Origin: Oreocharis arfaki
Taxonomy: Eukaryota > Chordata > Aves > Passeriformes > Paramythiidae
Length of the DNA stretch: 64,000 nucleotides
NCBI GenBank assembly: GCA_013398015.1
Contig: VZRR01011537.1
Coordinates: 269,647 to 333,646, forward strand
Direction of reading: 5' to 3'
The translations under genes were made by a program, and so were the position numbers. This document shows positions 27,701 to 36,812 of this stretch, piece after piece. The notes under the pieces are model-generated. The model searched no databases and was not told the origin of the DNA. It worked only from the letters and a program-made list of their open reading frames with translations. Within the stretch, counting starts at the first letter, position 1, and the number at the start of each line of letters is the position of its first letter.

Positions 27701-28645
27701 GAGATCGACCAGTCTACTGTGGGCACATAGAACTTTCATATGAAGTGACTGAGGTAAAGACCAAGATTTTCAGGTGAAAACAGCCACCTATGCGACAATT
27801 TTTTAGCATCAAACTTCAGGACACACTAACTGCCTTATTTTCTCCACTAAATAACAATTATCTAAAATCAGATCCTGTTACAGAGAATTCAAATCAATTT
27901 TTTAAATATAAATTCCTTTATTTTCACTTTTCAGTCAAGGGCTTTTCTTTCATTTGTTGATAGAACTGACACATAAATGGGTTGCAATAACAATGACTAC
28001 TTTGACAGCAGTATTAAGTTTCTAGAGGAGATGTGCAGACAAGGTTTATTTACCACTACACTCTCAGCTTTATCAACAGCTTCCTGAAAATGAAACAGAA
28101 ATACACTTGCAAGTCAAGTCAGTCAGCTCTTGATAAGTGAGTATTCAAATCCCTTTCTAAAATGAGAAGCAGTCAACGCCTTGAGGTTTAGCATACCAGC
28201 TGAATACTCAACATAAACAACAGCGGAAGTTGGGAGCAAAAAGAAGAGAAAAAAAGGCATGGGACAGATACATCGTGTTCAAAACCACAAAATTTGGTCC
28301 TGTGAGTTGTAGTCTATTAATATATTATTATAAGAGAACTCAAAGTACATCAACATATACACAACAATTCTTCCAGGTCCAAAGAAAGATGCCATGGCAA
28401 TATAAACTTCAACAACTACTTTGCTCTTACAGGTCTTCACAAGTCTTAGCAGTCTGAAACAAATCCAAGCTTCTCAAAACAAAGTTTTCCAATTACGGGT
28501 ATGACAGCAGGTTTGACCATCTTAATCTCTCTTTCCCCAGTTGAAGGGTTAAGACTAGCAGCCAGCCACCAGCACCAGATGTTGCTGCTGTGCAGGCACA
28601 CAGGAGTGCTTCCTTCACACACTCAAGTCACACGCACACACATAC
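24716..28645. other. Probable first or second intron, nothing firmly supported
   Basis: AT-rich noncoding sequence. A good minus-strand acceptor (TTATGTGTTTCAG, ending at 25266) precedes an open block to about 25121, but I found no convincing in-phase donor. An A14 run lies near 26735-26748 and T/G-rich low complexity at 26318-26342. Confidence 0.45.
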
Positions 28646-28725
28646 ATATATTCATGAAAGATAAACAGAAAGTTATTATCCTCCCCTGGGGAAGAAACAG
28701 TGCAAAGTTTGAAACAACTTTTTCC
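28646..28725 (-). CDS. Candidate exon a of an unidentified minus-strand gene
   Basis: On the minus strand a very good acceptor (long T/C tract ending TTTTATCAG) precedes base 28725. The block is open, reading GKSCFKLCTVSS and ending FIFHEY, and stops at a fair donor (ATAT then GTATGT) after 28646. It is 80 nt long, starts in phase 0 and leaves two bases over. Those two bases plus the single leading base of the block at 24715 complete a Met codon. It lies only about 0.3-1 kb inside the CpG island, as an early exon would. The donor is in a CA/TG-rich stretch, so its exact end is uncertain. Confidence 0.25.
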
Positions 28726-29225
28726 CTGATAAAAGAGATAGCAGAAATAAAAACATGCTTGTGTTAGATGTGAATAAGCAGCAGAAGCAACTAACACCTT
28801 ACACATGCATATTTTCATCTTCCCACATTACAGAGCCTTCAAAACAAAGTGACTTGTAACTTCACCAAGAAAAACGCACCCTAAAATCGAGAATACCTAG
28901 TAGTTGGTACCTTGTTTTCCCCAGGAGCGCACACACACACCAACGAGACTCCTAACACCGACCCCTGCATCTTTCCCCACTGCCCTACTGCCCCCCTCTC
29001 ATCCCTAACCTGTCACCCTGTGCCACCTCCTCTCCTAGCACGGGTCAGGTTCACGACAGAGCTTGTCATCGCCGCCCAAGCTGGCCGGGGAAGGCTGGCT
29101 CCTTCCTCCCGCGACCGCACTCGGTCCCTTTCAAGTTTGTTTTACACACACGTCCGAGGGAAAGCCAGAACCTGTTTAAACACGGCCTTAACCGCCGCCA
29201 GGAGGAGAGTGAAACAGGGGCAGAC

Positions 29226-29710
29226 NNNNNNNNNNNNNNNNNNNNNNNNNNNNNNNNNNNNNNNNNNNNNNNNNNNNNNNNNNNNNNNNNNNNNNNNNNN
29301 NNNNNNNNNNNNNNNNNNNNNNNNNNNNNNNNNNNNNNNNNNNNNNNNNNNNNNNNNNNNNNNNNNNNNNNNNNNNNNNNNNNNNNNNNNNNNNNNNNNN
29401 NNNNNNNNNNNNNNNNNNNNNNNNNNNNNNNNNNNNNNNNNNNNNNNNNNNNNNNNNNNNNNNNNNNNNNNNNNNNNNNNNNNNNNNNNNNNNNNNNNNN
29501 NNNNNNNNNNNNNNNNNNNNNNNNNNNNNNNNNNNNNNNNNNNNNNNNNNNNNNNNNNNNNNNNNNNNNNNNNNNNNNNNNNNNNNNNNNNNNNNNNNNN
29601 NNNNNNNNNNNNNNNNNNNNNNNNNNNNNNNNNNNNNNNNNNNNNNNNNNNNNNNNNNNNNNNNNNNNNNNNNNNNNNNNNNNNNNNNNNNNNNNNNNNN
29701 NNNNNNNNNN
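29226..29710. other. Assembly gap (485 N)
   Basis: The run of 485 unknown bases falls in the middle of the CpG island. GC-rich promoters and first exons are a common place for such gaps in bird assemblies. Any apparent open frame that crosses it is meaningless. The first exon or exons of the neighbouring transcripts may be hidden here. Confidence 0.99.
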
Positions 29711-29715
29711 CGAAT

Positions 29716-29726
29716 CCAAGATGGCT
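29716..29726 (+). promoter_or_regulatory. YY1-type element overlapping an ATG
   Basis: The sequence CCAAGATGGCT matches the established YY1 core (AAGATGGC) in plus orientation. In vertebrate CpG-island promoters this element typically lies just downstream of the start site, and its ATG can serve as the start codon. Here the ATG at 29721 is followed by GCT, giving G at +4 and G at -1, with A at -3 (AAGATGG), a strong initiation context. The element is seen directly; binding is inferred. Confidence 0.6.
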
Positions 29727-29882
29727 GAGTATCCAGCACGGAGGATGCTGGGGGAGCAACCTTTACCCTCTGACCCGCCCGCCGCCGTGACCCCGCCGCC
29801 GCTGGGCCCGGCCGCCAGCGCTGAGGGGCGGGGGCAGCGCCGCCGCACCGCCCGCAACAGCCCGGCCCTGCGGAGGGGCTGA
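29721..29882 (+). CDS. Short ORF starting in the YY1 element (53 codons)
   Basis: The frame opens at the strong-context ATG, begins MAEYPARRMLGEQPLPSDPP, is rich in Pro, Ala and Arg, and stops at TGA 29880-29882. It ends before the candidate splice donors at 30077 and 30132, so as drawn it would be a complete small ORF or an upstream ORF of a 5' leader. A donor inside it could also make it the first coding exon; I see none that is convincing. GC-rich DNA is poor in stop codons, so its length alone means little. I do not recognise the peptide. Confidence 0.25.
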   Translation: MAEYPARRMLGEQPLPSDPPAAVTPPPLGPAASAEGRGQRRRTARNSPALRRG

Positions 29883-30432
29883 GGGGGACGGGGAGGAAGG
29901 GGAGGAGGAAGGAGCAGCGAGGCTCCCTCGGCTGCGCTCCCTCCGCCTCCCGCGGGAATCGCGGCCCAGTGCTGGGGGCAGGGCCCGCAGGCCGCGGGGC
30001 TGCCGGATCTCGCCGCGCTCCGCCGGCCCCACTGAGACGCTGCTGGCCGGGGACGCGCCCGGCTCAGATCCCGTTCTGTGAGGGGAGGGCGGCGCGCAGG
30101 CCTGGAGCGCCGGGCCAGACCGGGGAGTGGGGGTGAGCAGGGTCAGGGTGCAGCGGGACTCCCCGATCCTCCCCTCGCCCCTGCACCCCCAGGGCTGCCG
30201 GGGGCCTGCGGAGACCTACCCCAGGTGGACGCGCTCCCCAGGGATGCGCCCCAGCTTCCAGAGGGGGTGTCCCATCCCCAGTGGCCCCGGTCTCTCAACT
30301 CCCTTTGGGTTGCAGAGTGCAGAAGGAATGGCCTGGCCTCGCCGCAGGTTGTATGTTATCCTGCGGGGGATTTAGGTCAGGAACGACCCGACGATGGAGT
30401 AAATTGTGTGAAAGTTCCTATTTTCTCTGCAG

Positions 30433-30835
30433 TGTGCTAGCAGTGGAAAGACAGGTCACGCTATCCACTTTGTGTGTTAATAAAGTGGAAAAGCATTTCC
30501 AGGATGACACAACCGGTCTTTTAATTTACGGACCCTCAAAACATGTATGTTGTAGCAAAGGCTGGAATACAGCAAGTGCTGGTGCACAAAACACTCATGC
30601 AAATAATCCACTTGAATTCAATGAGGCTGTCAATGGTATAAAAGCTAAGCCTGTGCACAAGTGTTTACTGGGTGAAGGCCAACATTATTTGTGAACTTGC
30701 TGCTCTGCTCCATCAAGAAAAACAACAGTACTGACACCTTAGTTTTGTTGTAAAATCATCATAAAGTTTAAAATTTCAAGCAAAAAGGTGAGCGTGTAAT
30801 ACTGTGTCAGAAATAAAAGGTTTCTTTTAAACCAG
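30433..30835 (+). other. Possible last exon of a short plus-strand transcript
   Basis: A strong acceptor (pyrimidine tract followed by CTCTGCAG) ends at 30432. Upstream in the CpG island are donors of the form GTGAGG (exon end 30077) and GTGAGC (exon end 30132). An alternative acceptor (TGGGTTGCAG) ends at 30315. An AATAAA at 30812-30817 is followed by T-rich and then TGTG-containing sequence, a plausible cleavage site. One frame is open to a TGA at 30692-30694 (about 87 codons from the acceptor), without recognisable domains. It could be a promoter-associated noncoding RNA or a small lineage-specific gene. A second AATAAA lies at 30479. Confidence 0.3.
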
Positions 30836-31585
30836 TTTCATCTGTGCTTTCTTAGATTTGATTTTGAACCTCCAAAATGAATTTAGAATTACTGAAGAAT
30901 TCAGTAGGTTACACAATACTAATATTTTATAGAAACACTGGTACTAGAGTAACATGTCTGTCAACATAAATATGTTTTAAAGATAAAAACCAGTCTTTCA
31001 TCTAAGCCAGGAGACCAGTTTCTTAATGCCACCACCTTTTGTACAGTATAATTGTGTGATGAGCATGGCTGCCTTGTCATTAAAATGAATGTCTACATAC
31101 ACCATCCAGGAAAGCACTGCTTTTTATTATTCTAATCATAAACCTTTCCTTAGTGACTCAAATATTCATGCATTTGCTAAAATCACACCATTAGAAAGCA
31201 CCAAAAGTGGCATGCTGTTTAGAGTATGAACTTCTGGACTAGTTTTGTTGTTCAGTCTGAAAAATCAAGCATTTCTTCTTACCGCAAATCAAATATAAAA
31301 GCAGTACTTCTAGACTGAAGAATACAATCGATGTTACTAGTGTTATTATGTAAGTGTTTGGATAGTCTGGTTCTTTTATACCTGTTTATAAACATTTTGC
31401 TTCATTATGTTTCATTTCACACTTTAATGGTCTGAGTTTGTTTTTCAAAAGCTAATTTTTGTTCCATTTTTCCAAAGAGAAGTCATTTAAGAAAATACCC
31501 AACAATGTGATGCAAGTAAACTAAGGACTTGATATTGTTATTGCATCTACATGGAGTGATTTCTCTGTCCTTTACAAAATTACAG

Positions 31586-31646
31586 TTTACATGCAAATCA
31601 ATTAACATTTATAGCACCGGAAGCCTGAATAGCTCAACAGAGCTAG
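31586..31646 (+). CDS. Weak exon-like block on the plus strand
   Basis: The acceptor CTGTCCTTTACAAAATTACAG ends at 31585 and the donor GAGCTAG|GTAATG follows 31646, with 61 open bases between. It would suit a later exon of the plus-strand transcript from the CpG island, but it is short and could easily be a decoy. Confidence 0.12.
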
Positions 31647-33190
31647 GTAATGGGAAAAAAGCGTATTCTCTTGTCTTAGACTGGTTAGCTTGGTATAAGC
31701 AACCTAACCAGCACTCACAATGTGTGTAAATTGTGATTTAAATTCTGTTAATTGAAAAAATCTAACCCGTCCTTCTGCCTAAAACTGTGTTTAGTTGGGG
31801 AAGCTCATTACTCAAGCTGGAGTAGCGGTGTATTCTACTTCCGCATTTGTTTTCTTAAAGAAAGTGAAAGCAGTTAGTGTTCTAATGTGTTAAAACTTCC
31901 CAAGCCACTTAAGAAGGTGTTTTGTCAAGTATGCATTTATGAATTTGCTGCTTTTAGTCTTGAATCAATACCTTTTGCTACAAAGGTGAGGCCTGTTTCC
32001 CATAGTTGTGCCTGCTTAATTAGAAAAGTGCCCTGAGCTCATTTAACACAAGGACTGCTAATTTGTGTGGACACTCCTAATCCATTTTGAACCATGTATG
32101 GTACAGTTTTACCTCCTTGTTTGTCTACAAACAGATATGCATCTGTTATTTTTAATCTCATTTAATCAATGGTTTCTTTCTTTTGACTTCTTCCACAGTC
32201 TAGGCTGATATGTATCCATCTTAAATCAGTGTAACAATGCCTGTAGGAGTCAATCTGAAACCATTTGTCTATAGCAGCACAGGTGAAGGAACTATGAAAC
32301 ATGACTACAGAAAACTGGTCCTGCGTGAGATTGTGCGTGCTCGCCCCTGCAGTCAACAATCCGTGTGCCATTGACTCAGCCTTCTACCTAATGTTCCTGA
32401 GAGCTGGGCCCTGAATGTGCATCTTCTGAAGCAGTCACAACGCTTGTCTGCCAGCCATTTGGACTTCACTGGCTAATGCTTCTGCTAATACCTACAGAGG
32501 GCTAAAAGCCTACAGCGCTTTGCTGGAAAATTTGGGAAGAGGTCATCAAGAGAGTCAGGTGTGCTTAGAATCCCCAAATGCTTTATGGATTTCAGTGTTC
32601 ATTGGGAATTCTCTGCAGTTTTTCTGAAGCTTAGCTCCAGAGAGTTTGTGGCTCGGTGACTCAAAATATCACCAATAGATGTGGGCAGTGCAGTCGCAGA
32701 AGTGGGAGAAATTGCCCAGAGTGTGTGTAGGGCACGGTTAGGCTGTTCCACTTCACCAAAACATGAAATTAAATTAATTGTAGTAAAACCACCGTCCTCA
32801 GTTATGAGTGCAGGCAGAACATGGTGAATAAGCAACCTTATAAGTAATTTTTAAATAGAACAAAAAAGTTAATTGGAACGTAGCAGGGGTCTTTCCTTCT
32901 CCCACCTACGTATTGTCACAGTATTCTTCAGGGAAAACAAATACAGTGCAATCACCTAGAGCAAGAGTTGGCAGCTTTTCAGCAGTGGTGAAACAAGTAT
33001 TTCTCTTTCTCAGATTAGGGATTAAGTCCCTTGGAACAGAAATTCTGATTCAAGAAATAGCTTGAATCAGAAGACATTGCCCTGTGATTGCAAGGTGCAT
33101 TTGATCAGCTAAAATAGTGAAACACCACTTTGGCAGAAGGCAGAGGTTTCTGATTTCTGCTAGGCTTACAACTGTGAGTGTGAGACTCAC

Positions 33191-33309
33191 GAATTTGGAG
33201 CTGCAGCTTCCCCCCGACATCTTCCTTACTGAATTATGTTCAAAAGTCTCTCTGTTGCTTTCTTTGGAAGGTTGTAGGGTTACAGCACTGCTCTGCGTTA
33301 CTCTTTGCC
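33191..33309 (-). CDS. Exon-like block on the minus strand
   Basis: The acceptor CTGCTACGTTCTTTTAG ends at 33310 and a near-consensus donor TTC|GTGAGT follows 33191. The 119-nt block has two leading bases and 39 open codons (QRVTQSSAVTLQPSKESNRE near its start). It is phase-compatible with the block at 52584-52815, but nearly 20 kb separates them and no shared domain is seen. Confidence 0.18.
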
Positions 33310-34384
33310 CTAAAAGAACGTAGCAGATTTTTTTCATTAGTATAATCCATTTGATTTTTAAAATATTTCTAAAACACGATGATAAAGGTGTGTCAAAGTG
33401 TACACCAAATCTAATACTAGAGATCTCACCACAAAGAGGTGTTGACAACACTTTTTTTTCAATAATAAAAGCACTAAGACCTCACATTTTCTTCCTGTAC
33501 TTTCTCATAGCTCTTAACTATTACACTTCAATTGACCACAAAATATTTAGATTTGTGCAGATTTAGTTAGTTAGTTTGGCTTTTGCAAGTTAGTCTCCAG
33601 TTCCCGGTATACTTAGGAAAGGTAAGGGAAGGATCAGCTGTTTCCATGGTACTGTCCTTATCTATCCTTTCACTCCTACAGGGGATTTCCAGGGATGGCT
33701 GCTGGCAAGGGAAGCCCTAGAAGTGCAGCTCAATTACTATTTTAGCGTTAAAATGCATCACAAGGTATCCACACAGATGGCTTCTCATCTGCTGGATTTG
33801 TAGTTTCCAGGAGGGAATATTGGGAGCAGAAGTATCTTTATCTCAGTCTTTCATATTTTTACTACCAGGAAACCCTTTCTCAGCCTTCTGCTCTAGTTCC
33901 TTCGGTGTCTGATTTAGTGCTAATTATAACAGAGTATCAGGGGGAAAAAAATACTAAGTTTAAAAAGAAGTCTGCCAATTCTGGAAAATAATATGACCCC
34001 AAAGAGGAGATAAAATGTAGCATTTTCCCAAAATAAGATGCTTCGCATTGCTGTATAGCAACTAAGAGGTCTGCCAGAGTGCTAGTAAATGAGAGGATAA
34101 ATCAAGAATTAGAGATAGCAGTTTCAAGTGTTCCTTCAGACAAAGAGAGGAATAATGATGCAGATGGAAATATGTTTTCCAGAGGAGAGAAGCATTAGAG
34201 ACACAAGCCAGTGCCAGAGTAGGTGCTGACTGACATTCCTGAACAACATTATTCCCAAAGAGATGGGAGTTACAGCAGTGGTGAAAGAGAAACTCTTCTT
34301 ATCTTAGTTCTCAAGATTGCAGTCAGCTGTTGTTCATTGGAGACCTGCCTGGTCAGAAGTGCTATTTCTCTTTTGAAACAATTG

Positions 34385-35080
34385 AATCATAGAATCATAG
34401 AATTGCTTAGGTTGGAAAACACCCTTAAGATCAGAAAGTCTGATTGTTAACCCAATACTGCCAGGTTCATCACTAACCTGTGTCCCCAAGTGCCCCATCC
34501 ACACATTATTTGAACACTTTCATGGACGATAATGCCATCATTTCCCTGGGCAGCCCGTTCCAATGCCTGACCAAACCTTCAGTGAAGAAATTTTTCCTAA
34601 CTCCCAATCTAAACTTCCCCTGTTACAACTCAAGGCCATTTCCTCTTGGCCTGGTGCATTTTACTTGGGAGAAAAGACCAATCCTCACCTGGATACAAAC
34701 TCCTTCCGGGCAGTTGTAGAGAGAAGTGAGGTCTCCCTTAAGCCTTCTTTCTTCCAGGCTAAACAACCCCAGCTCCCTCAGCTGCCTCTCATCTGTCTTG
34801 TGCTCCAGACCTTTCACTGGCTCTGTTGCCCTTCTGTAGACACACTCCAGAGCCCCAAGGTCCCTCTTGTAGTGAAGGGCCTAGAACTGAACACAGGATT
34901 CAAGGTGTGTCTTCACCAGTGCCATGTAAAAGGGGATGATCACTGCCCTGGTCCTGCTGGCCGCACTGTTGCTGACACAGGCCAGGATGCCATAGGCCTT
35001 CTTGGCCTCCTGCGCGCACTCGGGCTCATGTTCAGACAACTGTTGATCCAGGACCTTTTCTGATGACCAGCTTTCCAGCC
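34385..35080 (-). mobile_element. CR1 LINE, 5'-truncated 3' end
   Basis: On the minus strand the element ends in two copies of the CR1 octamer (CATAGAAT at 34388-34395 and 34396-34403 as read on the plus strand). Through its length it matches the 3' part of avian CR1: GGGCTGCCCAGGG, CACTACAAGAGGGACCT and GAGGCCAAGAAGGCC are readable. It covers the C-terminal end of the reverse transcriptase ORF and the 3' region and is cut short at about 35080, the usual 5' truncation. A TAG at 34881-34883 (minus) replaces what I expect to be a Trp codon, and other changes are scattered through it, so it is an old, inactive copy. No target duplication is seen, as is usual for CR1. The long plus-strand frame at 34563-35063 is an antisense shadow of it. 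Confidence 0.95.
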
Positions 35081-36643
35081 GCTAACAAATGGAGAGCTAT
35101 TGCAACAGTTTTTTCAAAAATAATGGGCAAATATAAAACCAACAGCCTGAGGAAAGCCATCACAGTATCTAAGGCAAAAGGATTATTCATTTCCCTTATA
35201 ACAGGTCTCATCTGGGGAAGGGAACAGCCTGGGGGGCTGGAAAGTGCTGAATTCTAGTTCTTGCTTTTTGATAGTCTTTCAAGATTGACAGTCAGGCCTA
35301 TTTCCAAAAATGTGCTCTCCCCTAAATAAGTGTTAATGAGCACAACAAATGAACTCTAGCTGCACCAGCTGACCATAGTCTGCCATCCCACCAGAAGCCA
35401 GAGGACTGCAGTATCACTGTCCCACTGGGCAGCATGATGAGACCATGGGCCCTGCCCTGTTCAAGCATGTTGTGAGCATGAAGCTGCAGAAGACCCCAAG
35501 ACTGCTGCCTGGGCAGCCCAAGTTAGCCAACTCATTTCTTTATTAGAAGATTGGTCATACTTGGGGAAGAGTTCCTGATCTCCCCAGGGGGCTCTTAATG
35601 ACCCATGTCTCATGCTGGCCCCGTAGCCTGCAGATAGTTTCACGTGTGGACAGACCCAGGGTACTTGTCTGCAGAATTATTTGTCTGGGCTTTGCACTTG
35701 CTTGAAAAGGAGAGTCAGCTGTTACGCTACTTTGAAAGCTTTGCTGGGAAGCTGATCATTACATTGCATGACTCTGAACATCAGCAGAGTGTGGTGTATC
35801 TGTGTTCCTCTCAGTGAAGGCTGAAACCCAGATCCTAAGTCCAGAGCTGTTGCTTACCTCCTTAGCCAATTCAAGTAGCAACGTGTTGCTAGGCCAATGA
35901 GAGAGGGAACTTCCTGCATCAAAGCTGATCTCTGTCTGCAGCCAGCACACTGAATTGTATTACTTTCTATTCTGGCTTACATAAACCCAAACCCTGGCAT
36001 TTCTGGGAAACTCCAATAGTCGTTACCATTGCAGGGCTGCAACTGAGCCTTTCCAGTTGAGCAGCACCATTGTATCTTGGATTATAGTGTTTTCTAATGG
36101 AGCAACAACAGCTATGTTTGACCTCTCATTCACCTTCGTTACACTGCCCAACAAGATATATAAATATGTGCGTATCCCACCTCAGAACCATCCAAAAGTT
36201 TCCTTGGTCTGAGTTTTGCTGCAGCTGATTGGATCCTGGTTTATTACAAAACTGTCCCAGACACCTTGGATACCATCATGGTTCCCTACTCCTGTCCCAT
36301 TCAGGATGATAAGTTCAGACTTTTGTTTACCATGATGAGCTATTTGTGAAGTCTCATGGATGCAGAAATTCGGCTGTAAATATTGCATGCACAAATATTT
36401 GAACCTCTCACACTTCTTCCCACTCCAATCCTGCTTTTCACTTTCAGTACTCTTAGTGGGAGAACTGCTCACTTCTGAGAGCAGCAGAGTTGCTCTGCAC
36501 ATGGAGGTCAACTGACCAAGGCAGTTTGCTACTTCCTCAGCCAGATGTGTCTCAGCAGAAATAAGCAGAATTTTAAGTTCAGTGGCTTGCCGTGCTCCTA
36601 TCACCCCCCGCAGAGCCCAGGGTTCCTATTGCAGCCATGCTCC

Positions 36644-36684
36644 TTGCCTAGCTCTGCTTCTTGCCTAGCTCTGCTTCTTGCCTG
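36644..36684. repeat. 17-bp tandem repeat, about 2.4 copies
   Basis: TTGCCTAGCTCTGCTTC occurs at 36644-36660 and 36661-36677, and begins a third time as TTGCCTG at 36678. The two complete copies are identical, which suggests a recent slippage event. Confidence 0.9.
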
Positions 36685-36735
36685 GGTTGGTACTGAAAAA
36701 AGTGGCAGCATCTTCAGAGAAGAAAATTAAGATAA

Positions 36736-36812
36736 TATTTTTTTCTCCCTCTGTGTTTCCTCCTTCTCTTTCTCTCTCAATTTGTCTCTTCCTCTCATCT
36801 TGCTGTCTTTTT
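36736..36812. repeat. Polypyrimidine tract
   Basis: About 75 bases of almost only C and T on the plus strand, made of TTTCTC and CCTC units, with few interrupting purines. It has no exon immediately downstream. Confidence 0.75.

Larger units (their letters stand above)
29040..30180. promoter_or_regulatory. CpG island promoter, interrupted by an assembly gap
   Basis: This is the only sustained CpG-rich stretch in the window. The density is moderate left of the gap (29040-29225) and very high right of it (29711-30140), with repeated GCCGCC and CCGCGGG blocks. A GC box (GGGGCGGGGG) lies around 29825 and a YY1-type element sits at 29716. No TATA box is visible nearby, which suits a housekeeping-type dispersed promoter. 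The base asymmetry of the left flank points to minus-strand transcription away from the island. Splice and poly(A) signals on the right allow a short plus-strand transcript, so a bidirectional promoter is plausible. The promoter class is well supported; the transcription start sites are not visible and may lie inside the gap. Confidence 0.85.
30836..34384. other. Noncoding flank right of the CpG island
   Basis: AT-rich sequence with A and T about equal in the lines I counted, unlike the left flank. It holds two exon-like blocks on opposite strands (31586-31646 and 33191-33309), listed separately. I see no repeat family until the CR1 element. Confidence 0.5.

Noticed and set aside
28912..29857. 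Long open frames on both strands across the CpG island
   Set aside because: Most of their length is the 485-base N gap, which cannot contain a visible stop.
34563..35063. 166-codon plus-strand open frame
   Set aside because: It lies antisense within the CR1 element and is a by-product of that sequence.
36182..36604. 140-codon minus-strand open frame
   Set aside because: About one stop-free run of this length is expected by chance; no motif or convincing splice pair was found.
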